Part shown: piece after piece, positions 46,881 through 55,924 of the stretch
How the letters are laid out: every line of letters starts with the position of its first letter
Numbering within the stretch: position 1 is the stretch's first letter
Assembly: GCF_041647995.1 (NCBI RefSeq)
Contig: NZ_JARRIB010000001.1
Coordinates: 62,001-126,000 of the forward strand
Direction: 5' to 3'
DNA from: Pyrococcus kukulkanii
GTDB lineage: Archaea > Methanobacteriota_B > Thermococci > Thermococcales > Thermococcaceae
Length of the DNA: 64,000 bases
Program-made: the position numbers and the translations under genes
The notes under the pieces: generated by a model
What the model was told of the DNA's origin: nothing
Databases searched by the model: none
The model's input: only the letters and a program-made list of their open reading frames with translations

Positions 46881-47795
46881 ATGAAGGTGCTTGTCGCGGC
46901 TCCCCTACACGAAAGGGCGATTCAGGTTTTGAAGGATGCAGGATTGGAGGTCATCTACGAGGAGTATCCTGATGAAGAAAAGTTGATTGAGCTTGTCAAA
47001 GACGTTGAGGCTATAATTGTTAGGAGCAAGCCAAAAGTCACTAAAAAGGTTATAGAAAATGCTCCAAAGCTTAAGGTCATTGCAAGGGCAGGCGTGGGTT
47101 TGGACAATATCGACGTCGAGGCGGCAAAAGAAAGGGGTATTGAAGTTGTAAATGCTCCTGGGGCTAGCTCAAGGAGTGTTGCTGAGTTAACAGTTGGATT
47201 AATCTTCGCTGTGGCAAGAAAGATAGCCTACGCCGACAGGAAAATGAGGGAAGGAGTTTGGGCAAAAAAGGAGTGCATGGGTATAGAACTCGAGGGCAAG
47301 ACAATAGGAATCGTAGGGTTCGGGAGGATTGGATATCAGGTTGCAAAGATAGCTAAGGCTCTAGGAATGAACATCCTGCTATATGATATATATCCAAACG
47401 AGGAAAGAGCGAAGGAAGTTGGAGGAAAGTTCGTTGATCTTGAAACTCTGCTTAAGGAGAGCGATGTGATAACACTCCACGTCCCACTACTGGACTCCAC
47501 ATACCACCTGATAAACGAGGAAAGGCTCAAGCTAATGAAGAAGAATGCGATATTAATCAACGCATCAAGAGGAGCAGTTGTCGACACGAACGCACTGGTT
47601 AAAGCCCTTCAAGAAGGATGGATAGCAGGAGCAGGATTAGATGTTTACGAGGAGGAGCCATTACCCAAGGATCACCCCCTAACAAAGCTTGATAACGTCG
47701 TCTTAACTCCACACATAGGAGCTTCAACATATGAGGCACAAGAAAGGGCTGGAGTGGAAGTAGCAGAAAAAGTCGTGAAAATATTAAAAGGCTAA
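46881..47795 (+). CDS. serA: D-3-phosphoglycerate dehydrogenase (short form)
   Basis: A 304-residue NAD-dependent 2-hydroxyacid dehydrogenase, first step of serine synthesis. Features: VIARAGVGLDNIDVEAAKERG near residue 70, the NAD motif GFGRIGYQVAKIAKALG near residue 145, and the catalytic set R (INASRGAVVD), E (DVYEEEPLP) and H (HIGASTYEAQ). The C-terminal ACT regulatory domain of bacterial SerA is absent, as in the crystallised P. horikoshii homologue. It has a 12-base tail-to-tail overlap with the branching enzyme gene. Confidence 0.93.
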   Translation: MKVLVAAPLHERAIQVLKDAGLEVIYEEYPDEEKLIELVKDVEAIIVRSKPKVTKKVIENAPKLKVIARAGVGLDNIDVEAAKERGIEVVNAPGASSRSVAELTVGLIFAVARKIAYADRKMREGVWAKKECMGIELEGKTIGIVGFGRIGYQVAKIAKALGMNILLYDIYPNEERAKEVGGKFVDLETLLKESDVITLHVPLLDSTYHLINEERLKLMKKNAILINASRGAVVDTNALVKALQEGWIAGAGLDVYEEEPLPKDHPLTKLDNVVLTPHIGASTYEAQERAGVEVAEKVVKILKG

Positions 47796-49688
47796 TTTCA
47801 TTCTTCTAAATATCTTTTTTAGCCTACTCCTGGGTATTCCTGTTTTCTTTGCAAGATCCTCTATCCTCCATTTAGAGAGCTCTTTTAGAGAGTTTATTCC
47901 AGCTTTTTTAAGCCTCTTTACTGTTTTAGGACCAATGCCCTTTATCGATAGCAGGAACTCCTCGAAACTCACGGTATCCTCACTCTGACCACTTGCGAAC
48001 CTCCCCTCTCCCCTTTCTCCAGTTCCAGTTTCTGGAGGTATCTTGGGAGGCTCTATATACTTCGGGACCTCAGGAGGAGCCTCACTAATATAGGGGCCAA
48101 GTACAATTGGGCTGAAAACTTTATCTCTGTCCTCAACCTCTTCAAGTAACTCCATCTCTTCGAATGTTCCGGTCTCCATGTATTCTTCTAAAGCGTTTGC
48201 AAGCCTATGGAAGACGTGGGCATGCTCTAAGAGCCTTTTCTTTCCATATTCTTTGGCTTGGCCGGTAGTTATAAGGAACTGCCAATCGCTGGCCTCTATG
48301 AGCAACAGCTCCCTACCCAGCTGATCGAGGACCCTGTCAGTTAGATCGTCTCTGCCCAGGTACCTACTCACAAGTGACACCATTCTCCTCTCGGCTAAGT
48401 GTATTATCGGCCATGTCCACTCAACCTCTGGATTCCACCATGTGTAGTGTGTTCCAAACATTCCCCAGGATCCCTCTGGGAGTTCTATTTCATACTTCTC
48501 GCCGGAATACGAATCTAAGAAGTTGCTTATCGTCGTCGTCTTTATTCCCACTTCAGGGGCTAACTCCAGAACCCTGGCGAGCCACTTAATGCCTTCAAAC
48601 CACCAGTGGCCAAACAGCTCTGTATCGTAAGGTGCTACCACTATCCCCTTATCTCTTTCTCTCCTCTCGAACTCTTCTAACAGGGATTTAACGAGAGATA
48701 TGAAGTGCCTCGCATGTTCTTCAACCCTTTCCAAAGCTTTTTCTGGTTCATAGGGTTCTTTTGCCCCAAGATCCTTTGTTCCAGTGACTCTCCAGTACTG
48801 TCCTCCACTTTTCTCTGCCCTCTTATGAAACTCCCTATACCAGAAGTCCCCAGGATATCCAATGTCAGCACTCCAGACTTGAATTCCTGTTTCCCTATTC
48901 CTTGCAAACACCGCAACTCCATTCTTAAGGAAGTAAGGCCTCAGAGTTGATTTCTTGGTTTTTGCTGGAAGAACTTTTCCATATTTTGATGTCGCAGGCC
49001 CTTCATCGACGAGATGACTCTCGACAAAGAAGTATTCTATACCGTACTTCTTCAAGAAGTGCTCTATCCCCTTCCTCCACCTAACCTCACCGCTACTGGG
49101 ACTTCTCCAAAAGCCGTCTGGTCTGTAAGCACACTCAGGTAACCAAATACCCCTTGGCCTTCTCCCGAAGTACTTCTCGTACGTCTTGATCCCATTAAGT
49201 ATCTGGGCCTCTATTGCTTCATCTCTATCAAGGAGGGGAAGATAGCCGTGGGTTGCTGCTGAGGTGATTACCTCAACGTAGCCGGCATCCTGAAGCTCTC
49301 TAAATTTACCTAGAATATCCCCGTTTATCGACTTCCAGTAGGAGTAAACCCTCTCGAAATAACCAATCATGTAGGAGATTGCCTCTTTGAGCTTGACGTC
49401 CTCGAACTTTTCAAGATCTTTAGCCATGGCCCTTAGCTTTCTCTCCATATACTTCTCGAACTCACTCTTTAGGTATTCGTCATTTAGTTGCTCCATGAGA
49501 ACCGGTGTGAAGCTTATGACAAGTTCGAACTTCACACCTTTCTCCCTCAGTTTTTCGAGCTCCATGAGAAGGGGCAGATAGCTCTCTGAGATTGCCTCAA
49601 AGAGCCACTCCTCTCCAAAGGGCCACTTGCCGTGCTTCCTAACGTAGGGAATATGAGTGTGCAAAACAAATGTTAAATATCCTTTCAT
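47784..49688 (-). CDS. GH57 family 1,4-alpha-glucan branching enzyme with C-terminal HhH
   Basis: A 634-residue glycoside hydrolase family 57 protein. The nucleophile is in IWLPE185CAY and the acid/base Asp in APYDTELFGHWW (about residue 356). The N-terminus FVLHTHIPYVRKHG is typical. A linker rich in Glu, Pro and Gly (residues 540-580) leads to a helix-hairpin-helix pair (IKGIGPKTVKRLKKAGI) also present in the Thermococcus kodakarensis branching enzyme TK1436. It should make alpha-1,6 branches in glycogen. Amylopullulanase or 4-alpha-glucanotransferase of GH57 would lack this tail. Confidence 0.9.
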   Translation of the reverse strand: MKGYLTFVLHTHIPYVRKHGKWPFGEEWLFEAISESYLPLLMELEKLREKGVKFELVISFTPVLMEQLNDEYLKSEFEKYMERKLRAMAKDLEKFEDVKLKEAISYMIGYFERVYSYWKSINGDILGKFRELQDAGYVEVITSAATHGYLPLLDRDEAIEAQILNGIKTYEKYFGRRPRGIWLPECAYRPDGFWRSPSSGEVRWRKGIEHFLKKYGIEYFFVESHLVDEGPATSKYGKVLPAKTKKSTLRPYFLKNGVAVFARNRETGIQVWSADIGYPGDFWYREFHKRAEKSGGQYWRVTGTKDLGAKEPYEPEKALERVEEHARHFISLVKSLLEEFERRERDKGIVVAPYDTELFGHWWFEGIKWLARVLELAPEVGIKTTTISNFLDSYSGEKYEIELPEGSWGMFGTHYTWWNPEVEWTWPIIHLAERRMVSLVSRYLGRDDLTDRVLDQLGRELLLIEASDWQFLITTGQAKEYGKKRLLEHAHVFHRLANALEEYMETGTFEEMELLEEVEDRDKVFSPIVLGPYISEAPPEVPKYIEPPKIPPETGTGERGEGRFASGQSEDTVSFEEFLLSIKGIGPKTVKRLKKAGINSLKELSKWRIEDLAKKTGIPRSRLKKIFRRMKLAF

Positions 49689-49867
49689 GGTCTTTCCCCT
49701 AACAAAAAGTTCTTGGAGTAGTATTTAACGATTTCGCAAATTTCCTATCTTTATTTCCCAGAAAATGATTTATCTACATAAAACACCATGATTTATGGAG
49801 TGACGTGAGTTTTACAAAATCCCAGGAATTTATAAAAATGGAGACACAATCAAGTGGGGGGAGGAAT

Positions 49868-51808
49868 TTGAAGGAAAGTATGACGAGCGTCGACGTTAAA
49901 TACGTCGTTGAAGAGCTCAAAGGTATCGTGGGAAGCAGGGTCGATAAGGTTTATCATGAAGATAATGAGGTAAGAATAAAACTTCACAAAGCTGGAGAGG
50001 GAAGAGTTGACCTTGTGATTGAGGCCGGAAAGAGAGTGCATGTAACTACGTATATCAAGGAAAACCTACAGCCCACAGCATTCGCAATGCTCCTTAGGAA
50101 ACATATATCAGGGAAGTTCCTCACAAACATAGAGCAGAGGGAATTTGACAGAATTGTGATACTACACTTTGGAGAATACAAACTAATCGCCGAGCTTTTC
50201 GGAAAAGGAAATATCGTGCTCGTAAACAATGATTGGGAGATCATTGGAGCTTTGAGGTACGAGGAATTCAAGGATAGGAGAATTAAGCCAAAAGTAAGGT
50301 ATGAATTTCCACCAACACGTGAAAATCCGCTAAAGATAAGCTTTGAAAGATTCCTGCAACTGATAAAGGAAGAGGACACTGAGATAGTTAGGGCCCTAGC
50401 AAGAAAACTCAGCATCGGTGGGCTCTATTCTGAAGAAACACTTCTAAGGGCTGGAATTGAGAAAACAAGAAAGGTCGGTGAGCTGAAAGATGAGGAGTTA
50501 AAGAGGATATATGAAACGATGCTCAATATCTTAAACTCCGAAAAGAAACCGAACATAGTATTTAAAGGTAAAGAGATGGTAGATGTTGTACCCATCGATT
50601 TAGTCTGGTACTCCAATTACGAGAAGAAGTTCTATGACAGCTTTAGTAGGGCGCTGGATGAATACTTTGGCAGACTGACTATAGAGAAGGCCAAGAGGAA
50701 GAGAACTCAAGAACTTGAGGAAAAGAAAAAGGCACTGGAAATTTCCTTAAAGAGGATAGAGGAGCAGATTAAAGGCTTCGAAAAAGAAGCCAGAGAAAAT
50801 CAGGAAAAAGGAGATCTTTTATATGCCAATTATACGTTCGTCAAGGAGATTCTCGAGAGCATTAGGAGTGGGGTTAAGAAGCTTGGTGTTGAGGAGGTTA
50901 AGAGAAGGGTGGAAGAAGCCAAGAAGAAGGGCTACTCCTGGGCTAAGAGTATAGCGGAAATTAGGGATGACAGTCTAATACTGATTCTAGATGGAAAAAA
51001 GGTAAGGCTCAACATTAACCAATCACTCGAGGAGAACGCAGAGACATTTTATGAGAAAGCTAAGAGGGCAAGACAAAAGCTAGAAGGGGCGAAGAAAGCC
51101 TATGAAGAAACAAAGAAGAAGATAGAGAATATAGAAAAAGAAATTACAGAGAAAGAACAAACGATTTCAGTTAAGAAGCTCGAAAAAAGAAAGAAGAAGT
51201 GGTTCGAAAAGTTCAGATGGTTCATAAGTAGCGAAGGATTCCTAGTAATTGGGGGGAAGGATGCAACGACAAACGAAATAGTTGTAAAGAGATACATGGA
51301 CGAGAACGATCTCTATTGTCACGCAGACATTTGGGGAGCCCCCCACGTTGTGATAAAGGACGGACAAAAGGCTGGGGAAAAGACGATATTCGAAGCATGC
51401 CAGTTCGCAGTTTCTATGAGTAGAGCCTGGAGTGAAGGGTTAGCTAGTGGTGATGCTTACTGGGTTTATCCAAGTCAAGTCAGCAAGCAGGCACCAGCGG
51501 GAGAGTATCTTCCAAAGGGTGCATTCATGGTTTATGGAAAGAGGAACTGGTTACATGGAATACCCCTTAAGCTGGCCGTTGGGATAGTTGATTATGAGGG
51601 AGAGAACTTAGTCATGTGCGGACCCGTAGATGCCGTAAAAGCGCACGCAAGGAGATATATCGTTATAAGACCCGGGGATACCAAGAAGAGTGAGCTCGTA
51701 AAGAGGATAAAAAAGATATTTGAAAAGTGGGGGTATAAAGTTCCCGAAGAAGACATTATGGCTGTTCTTCCTCCCGGTGGGGGAGACATCATGGAGGTGG
51801 TGGAATGA
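49868..51808 (+). CDS. rqcH: RqcH / NEMF homologue (NFACT ribosome quality control protein)
   Basis: A protein of about 646 residues that recognises split large ribosomal subunits carrying stalled peptides. An NFACT-N domain (VDVKYVVEELKGIVGSRVDKVYH) comes first, followed by helix-hairpin-helix, a long coiled coil (residues 280-430) and the NFACT-R domain (FRWFISSEGFLVIGGKDA and YCHADIWGAPHVVIKD). I start at TTG 49868, four bases after GGGGGGAGG; ATG 49880 is the alternative, and the longer frame from 49805 lacks a ribosome site. Pelota, another rescue factor, is encoded 10 kb away. Confidence 0.9.
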   Translation: MKESMTSVDVKYVVEELKGIVGSRVDKVYHEDNEVRIKLHKAGEGRVDLVIEAGKRVHVTTYIKENLQPTAFAMLLRKHISGKFLTNIEQREFDRIVILHFGEYKLIAELFGKGNIVLVNNDWEIIGALRYEEFKDRRIKPKVRYEFPPTRENPLKISFERFLQLIKEEDTEIVRALARKLSIGGLYSEETLLRAGIEKTRKVGELKDEELKRIYETMLNILNSEKKPNIVFKGKEMVDVVPIDLVWYSNYEKKFYDSFSRALDEYFGRLTIEKAKRKRTQELEEKKKALEISLKRIEEQIKGFEKEARENQEKGDLLYANYTFVKEILESIRSGVKKLGVEEVKRRVEEAKKKGYSWAKSIAEIRDDSLILILDGKKVRLNINQSLEENAETFYEKAKRARQKLEGAKKAYEETKKKIENIEKEITEKEQTISVKKLEKRKKKWFEKFRWFISSEGFLVIGGKDATTNEIVVKRYMDENDLYCHADIWGAPHVVIKDGQKAGEKTIFEACQFAVSMSRAWSEGLASGDAYWVYPSQVSKQAPAGEYLPKGAFMVYGKRNWLHGIPLKLAVGIVDYEGENLVMCGPVDAVKAHARRYIVIRPGDTKKSELVKRIKKIFEKWGYKVPEEDIMAVLPPGGGDIMEVVE

Positions 51809-52248
51809 AGCTGATGAGGCTCTATTCTATTGCCCAGGAGTTAGCTAGAGACTTAGTATTTGAGGTAGACGATGAAGTTATCACCCTCTCAATAAAAGGC
51901 GTGGTGATAGCGAATGTTCCATCAAAATCTTACAACTTCTCCTTTTTTGAGGTATCTGAGAGCGAGTTCATACTTGCCCTTCAAGCCTTCGGATATATTG
52001 TATACCTAGGAATCGAAAGCGATGCAGAGCTAAATGAAGAAGCATACCCATCAATAGTTCAGATTTTAATATCGGAGCTAATGCCCCACGTTAACGCACT
52101 GATAAGAGAGGCCGAAAAGATAAGGTACAGAGGGAGCGACATGTTGCTCGATGATAACATGTCTCCCACCCTAAAGGAGGCTATGTACGATATTCTGATT
52201 AAGCATAGAAAGGGGAGAACGCCCTACGAGCAGTTCGAAGTTGCTTAG
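51805..52248 (+). CDS. Uncharacterised conserved archaeal protein (147 aa)
   Basis: I do not recognise it. The protein is soluble and acidic, with an N-terminal alpha/beta region (MKLMRLYSIAQELARDLVFEVDDEVITLSIKG) and a helical C-terminal half. No cysteine motifs or signal peptide. The ATG overlaps the stop codon of rqcH by four bases, so the two are translationally coupled and may share a function in ribosome quality control; that is inference from coupling alone. Confidence 0.8.
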   Translation: MKLMRLYSIAQELARDLVFEVDDEVITLSIKGVVIANVPSKSYNFSFFEVSESEFILALQAFGYIVYLGIESDAELNEEAYPSIVQILISELMPHVNALIREAEKIRYRGSDMLLDDNMSPTLKEAMYDILIKHRKGRTPYEQFEVA

Positions 52249-52355
52249 AAATTATACAATATTTATTGTAGAAATTGCAAATGTTTAATAATAATTTTAA
52301 GTTTTTTTCAATTACTTGACGATATGGCACCATTTTGCTAAATATTTTACAAAAT

Positions 52356-52366
52356 TCTTAAATACA
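52356..52366 (+). promoter_or_regulatory. TATA element upstream of the 52397 gene
   Basis: TCTTAAATACA in an AT-rich gap, about 35 bases before the ATG, predicting a very short leader with GGTGAAAAAG as ribosome site. Confidence 0.45.
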
Positions 52367-52396
52367 TCTTAAACACATGATAAATGGTGAAAAAGC

Positions 52397-53146
52397 ATGA
52401 TAACCTACGAAGGGCCGAGAGACTATGAGTTCGCTGTAATTCCTCATGCAAAGAAGTTTATTGAAGAGCTTGATGCACTTGGAATAAAGGTTAGGGAGTT
52501 TTTAATCCAGGGTAAGATATTAACTATAAACGGGTACTTTGTACTGCATTTGCAAGGGGAGCTAATAATAGAGAAGGCAGGTCTAATGTTCAAGGCCCTC
52601 CCCCAAGTGCTAGCAGAGTTTGTTGAAGATATGAGAGAAGGCATAAGAAAAGAGCTAAAGCCTTTGGGCATGTTTGTTTATCTAAAGCCCTCAGATGTAA
52701 GGGTCATATATGAGGAGAGGCCAAAAGCCAGTGAAAGCCTCATTGTTGATTGTCCTGAGGAAATAAGGAGGGAGTGCGAGAGGTTTGGAAGAGGCCTTCT
52801 GATAGACCTCAAGGATAAAGGGATCGCAGTAGACACATTGGTGGTTTCCTCCTACATAGTTGGAAGAACTCTAAAAGTCCGAATAACAGTTGTCCCAGGC
52901 AAAGAAATAGAGGGGATTGAGGATGTTGTTAAGAAAAAGATCACCTACCTTGAGAGGGTAGTGAAAGAGTACAATGTTTCGCTGGAAAAAGTCGAAATAA
53001 TAACTCCAAAGATAAAGCCAGTTCTAGGTTTTGTTCTCGTTAGGAAGAGGTCAATAGAAAGAGAGATTGATGAAATAATCCAAAACGAGGAAATTAAATC
53101 AGTTCTAACTAAAATCAGGGGACCAAATGTGAGCCATCACAGGTAG
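52397..53146 (+). CDS. Uncharacterised Thermococcales protein (249 aa)
   Basis: I cannot assign this protein. It has no signal peptide or membrane helix. The N-terminal half alternates beta and helical segments (YEFAVIPHAKKFIEELDALGIKV), and the C-terminal half contains VSSYIVGRTLKVRITVVPGKEIEG and a charged helical stretch. The 3' end runs 32 bases into the convergent radical SAM gene. It has its own promoter. Nothing suggests a mobile origin. Confidence 0.75.
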   Translation: MITYEGPRDYEFAVIPHAKKFIEELDALGIKVREFLIQGKILTINGYFVLHLQGELIIEKAGLMFKALPQVLAEFVEDMREGIRKELKPLGMFVYLKPSDVRVIYEERPKASESLIVDCPEEIRRECERFGRGLLIDLKDKGIAVDTLVVSSYIVGRTLKVRITVVPGKEIEGIEDVVKKKITYLERVVKEYNVSLEKVEIITPKIKPVLGFVLVRKRSIEREIDEIIQNEEIKSVLTKIRGPNVSHHR

Positions 53147-53951
53147 GATAAGAGTAATAACCCTCCCGACAAGAACCAAAGGTTATCCCCCTTCTCTCTA
53201 TAAGCTCCCTTGCCCTCTGAAGTATAGTGAACCTTAAGTCCCTCTTTAAATAGTAGTAGCCTTCATACCTCTCCGTGTACAGGGGTTCGAGTTTCCTCAT
53301 AAGTTCAGGAAACTTGGCACGCATCCTAGCCCCAATGTCAGGCCTGAGCTTCAACGTTGAAACAGTTATGTGACTAACGAAGTTTAAAGCCTTCAAAGTC
53401 TTCTCGAAGTCTTCCCACGTATAGAACGGTATTATTGGATCAATTCTGGCATAAACTGGAATTCCGGCTTTTTTAGCTTTTTTAAGAGCCTTTATCCTGT
53501 CCCTAGGAGAAGGTGCATTAGGTTCAAGCAAGCTTGCCTTCCTTTCATCGACAGTTGTAACGGTGATCCCAACGGCGCATCTTAGCTCGCTCAGTATATC
53601 AATATCCCTCTCAAATATATTTGATTTTGTCAAGAGCAGACACCTAACATCGTATCTCTTAAACAGCTCAAGAACCTTTCTAGTTACCCCAAGCTTTTCC
53701 TCTACTGTAGGGTAAGGATCGGAAGAGTACGACATGGCGATAATAAATCTCTTGTCAAACTTCCTTAACTCCCTCTCTAAGGAGGGTAGGAGACCCTCTT
53801 TAGTTCTAACTTTGAAGGCCTTAGGTATATAACTTGTTATATAGCAGTACACGCATGCGTGGTCGCAACCTGTATATGGGTTCAGGGTATATTTAAAGGG
53901 ACACGTGCAGAGCTTTGACTTCCAAGGGTCGAATGGCCTTATGTACATCAC
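53115..53951 (-). CDS. SplB-like radical SAM protein
   Basis: A 278-residue radical SAM protein of the spore photoproduct lyase-like group. The cluster motif is CDHACVYC near residues 29-36, preceded by TLNPYTGC. MSYSSDPYPTVEEKLGVTRKVLEL and RIDPIIPF are group-typical. Cysteines near the start (LCTC) and end (FGSCREGYY, TCDG) may bind another cluster. True photoproduct lyase activity is not expected in archaea; the reaction is unknown. The gene overlaps its convergent neighbour by 32 bases. Confidence 0.87.
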   Translation of the reverse strand: MMYIRPFDPWKSKLCTCPFKYTLNPYTGCDHACVYCYITSYIPKAFKVRTKEGLLPSLERELRKFDKRFIIAMSYSSDPYPTVEEKLGVTRKVLELFKRYDVRCLLLTKSNIFERDIDILSELRCAVGITVTTVDERKASLLEPNAPSPRDRIKALKKAKKAGIPVYARIDPIIPFYTWEDFEKTLKALNFVSHITVSTLKLRPDIGARMRAKFPELMRKLEPLYTERYEGYYYLKRDLRFTILQRARELIERRGITFGSCREGYYSYPTCDGSHLVP

Positions 53952-54124
53952 TTCAAGGTTCGATGGGGAAATAAAAGTGTTATGAAGAAAGTAATGTCAG
54001 ATGTTGCGAAGGGGGAGAGTAAGATGGGCTGGGAGGTAGGATATAGGAACTGTTCTATAAATGGTAACACAAGCGAACATTTGCTTGCTTTTGTTTTTGT
54101 AATTTTAAACTACTATTGTGGTGT

Positions 54125-54205
54125 GGTAGTCCCGGGTATGTTGGGTTCTAAGCCCGAATGGACACTGCGTAACTGAAGATGTGGGAGCCACAGTTCCCCC
54201 GGCAA
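54125..54205 (+). ncRNA. Candidate structured RNA
   Basis: A GC-rich stretch 15 bases downstream of a TATA-like TTTTAAAC. CCGGG (54132-54136) can pair with CCCGG (54198-54202), enclosing a GGGTT/AGCCC hairpin (54143-54155) and a second stem TGTGG-GAG-CCACA (54180-54192) with a TGAAGA bulge below it that resembles a kink-turn. It could be an H/ACA-like RNA or part of the leader of the downstream gene. Not matched to a family. Confidence 0.45.
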
Positions 54206-54280
54206 AAGGTTAAAACAAGTTTAGCATTCTAGCGTTGGGATACCTTAGAGGGAGAGAACCAAAGATGAGAAACGCAAATG

Positions 54281-54338
54281 ACCAATGATGAGCCTCCATC
54301 CCCACTGAGATGTGATGAGTGCACATCAGGCTGAGATA
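54281..54338 (+). ncRNA. C/D box sRNA
   Basis: Box C ATGATGA (54285-54291), guide of 13 bases (54292-54304), box D' CTGA (54305-54308), spacer, box C' GTGATGA (54312-54318), guide of 12 bases (54319-54330), box D CTGA (54331-54334). All boxes and spacings fit an archaeal dual-guide 2'-O-methylation sRNA. Predicted methylated positions are opposite the fifth base upstream of D and D'. I could not name the rRNA or tRNA targets. Confidence 0.85.
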
Positions 54339-54381
54339 ACCCTTTTCTACTCCCCTTTCTAACTTTCCCTTGGTGATTTAG

Positions 54382-55164
54382 GTGGTCAAAATACCGAAGA
54401 GTCACCCAAGATACTGGAGCCTCTACTACAGGGAGAAAATAATAGAGGGAATGGAGAAGGGGATAACGGCAAAAGCTGGCCTTATAGCCCACGGAAGAGG
54501 AGAAGCCTTTGATTATCTAATAGGAGAAAAAACCATTCCTCCAGCCGAGGAGGCAATGAAAGCTGCGGTTGCAAAGCTACTTCTAGCCAAGCATCCAGTT
54601 ATCTCAGTAAACGGGAACGTCGCAGCTTTGGTACCAAAGGAAACTGTTGAACTGGCAAAGACCCTGGGAGCAAAACTTGAAGTAAATCTGTTTTATAGAA
54701 CCGAGGAGAGAGTGAAGAAGATCGCAGAAGTTCTCTATGAGCACGGAGCTGAAGAGGTCTTGGGCATAAACCCAACGAAACTCATTCCAGGATTAGAAAG
54801 CGAAAGGGCAAAGGTAGATGAGAGAGGGATATGGAGGGCAGATGTTGTTCTGGTTCCTCTCGAAGATGGAGATAGAACTGAAGCCCTAGTTAGGATGGGA
54901 AAGTTTGTAATAACTGTGGATCTAAATCCGCTCTCAAGATCCGCGAGAATGGCAGATATAACAATAGTCGACAACATAATAAGGGCATATCCCAGGATGA
55001 TAGAACTAGCAAAGGACATGAAATCCTGGGATAAGGAAAGGCTTCAAGCCATTGTTGGAAGATATGACAACTCCAAGGTTCTGAGCGATGTTCTGCTTCA
55101 CATAAAAGATAGGCTAACTAGACTCGCAAGTGAGGGAGTATGGAGGAAAGAAAGGTTAGATTAA
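54382..55164 (+). CDS. 4-phosphopantoate--beta-alanine ligase (phosphopantothenate synthetase)
   Basis: A 260-residue archaeal enzyme that replaces bacterial PanC in coenzyme A synthesis; it joins 4-phosphopantoate and beta-alanine using ATP. It starts [19 protein letters not shown] at a GTG with GGTGAT upstream, as in Thermococcus kodakarensis TK1686. Conserved segments include [30 protein letters not shown] and [20 protein letters not shown]. It overlaps the convergent regulator gene by four bases. Ketopantoate reductase in the same window serves the same pathway. Confidence 0.94.
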   Translation: MVKIPKSHPRYWSLYYREKIIEGMEKGITAKAGLIAHGRGEAFDYLIGEKTIPPAEEAMKAAVAKLLLAKHPVISVNGNVAALVPKETVELAKTLGAKLEVNLFYRTEERVKKIAEVLYEHGAEEVLGINPTKLIPGLESERAKVDERGIWRADVVLVPLEDGDRTEALVRMGKFVITVDLNPLSRSARMADITIVDNIIRAYPRMIELAKDMKSWDKERLQAIVGRYDNSKVLSDVLLHIKDRLTRLASEGVWRKERLD

Positions 55165-55880
55165 AAGCTTCCAACAAGTTTCCTAAGGCCAGCTATAAGC
55201 TCAGCTTCATTATCCGCATGGGAGACAACTAAAGGAACCCTTTCCTTTTCCGCAATTTTTACCGCGAGCTCGTCTAACCTCTTTACCCCATGGAGAACAA
55301 CCATCGCTGGCTTAAGCCCCTGAACCCTCACCGCTATCATGGGGCTTCTCCCAGTGGTAACCTTAGTGAAAACTAGAGCCCTCTCCGTGGTCCAGCCGTA
55401 CAGCTTTAAAAATTCCTCAGCAGACATTTCAAGTATAGCCTGTATGCTGTCAACGACGGTGTAGCCATAAATCTTCTTGTCCATTAAATCAGGATTTGCC
55501 ACTATCTCGCCCTTAACGGCGTCGACTATGTCCTTCACTGTAACTGGGATGTTGAACTCCCTTATGTCGAGAATTGCGCTCGTTGGAATTTCTCCCCCAA
55601 GGGTTCTGCTGAAGGCCTTTATTACGTTTCCACCTCTCTTCTCGTCTATCTCTATTAAAGCCTCAACGAACTTTCTTATCGTCGATGCTCCCGGACTCTT
55701 CCGTCTCCCACCTTCATAATCACTGATCACGGAAGAAGAAACCCCAAGATATTCGGCAAGTTCAGTCTGACTTATTCCGAATATCTCCCTCCACTTTCTC
55801 ATGGTTTTACCTGGATCAGGGGATAGGACAATCTCACCAGCTATCCTTCTAGCAAGAGCCTCTTTCTCCTTTTCGAACAT
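55161..55880 (-). CDS. HTH transcriptional regulator (XRE-type, COG1709-like)
   Basis: A 239-residue regulator. An XRE helix-turn-helix occupies residues 24-75 ([28 protein letters not shown]). A second domain follows with [24 protein letters not shown] and a C-terminal alpha/beta region with [25 protein letters not shown] that could bind a ligand. Size and layout match archaeal proteins of COG1709. Target genes are unknown. It is convergent with phosphopantothenate synthetase, so regulation of that gene is not implied by position. Confidence 0.87.
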   Translation of the reverse strand: MFEKEKEALARRIAGEIVLSPDPGKTMRKWREIFGISQTELAEYLGVSSSVISDYEGGRRKSPGASTIRKFVEALIEIDEKRGGNVIKAFSRTLGGEIPTSAILDIREFNIPVTVKDIVDAVKGEIVANPDLMDKKIYGYTVVDSIQAILEMSAEEFLKLYGWTTERALVFTKVTTGRSPMIAVRVQGLKPAMVVLHGVKRLDELAVKIAEKERVPLVVSHADNEAELIAGLRKLVGSF

Positions 55881-55924
55881 GATAGTATTTTAACTAGAAT
55901 GAATATAAACGTTTCGGCAATTGC

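Larger units (their letters stand above)
53952..54381. other. 430-base gap carrying RNA elements
   Basis: No protein gene of credible quality is seen. The left part (53952-54100) is AT-rich and contains the leader of the minus-strand radical SAM gene. It is followed by a TATA-like TTTTAAAC (54103-54110), a GC-rich foldable stretch (about 54125-54205), a C/D box sRNA (about 54281-54338) and the ribosome site of the phosphopantothenate synthetase gene. Confidence 0.65.

Noticed and set aside
48705-48950. Plus-strand frame inside the branching enzyme gene
   Set aside because: Shadow of a well-conserved GH57 coding region.
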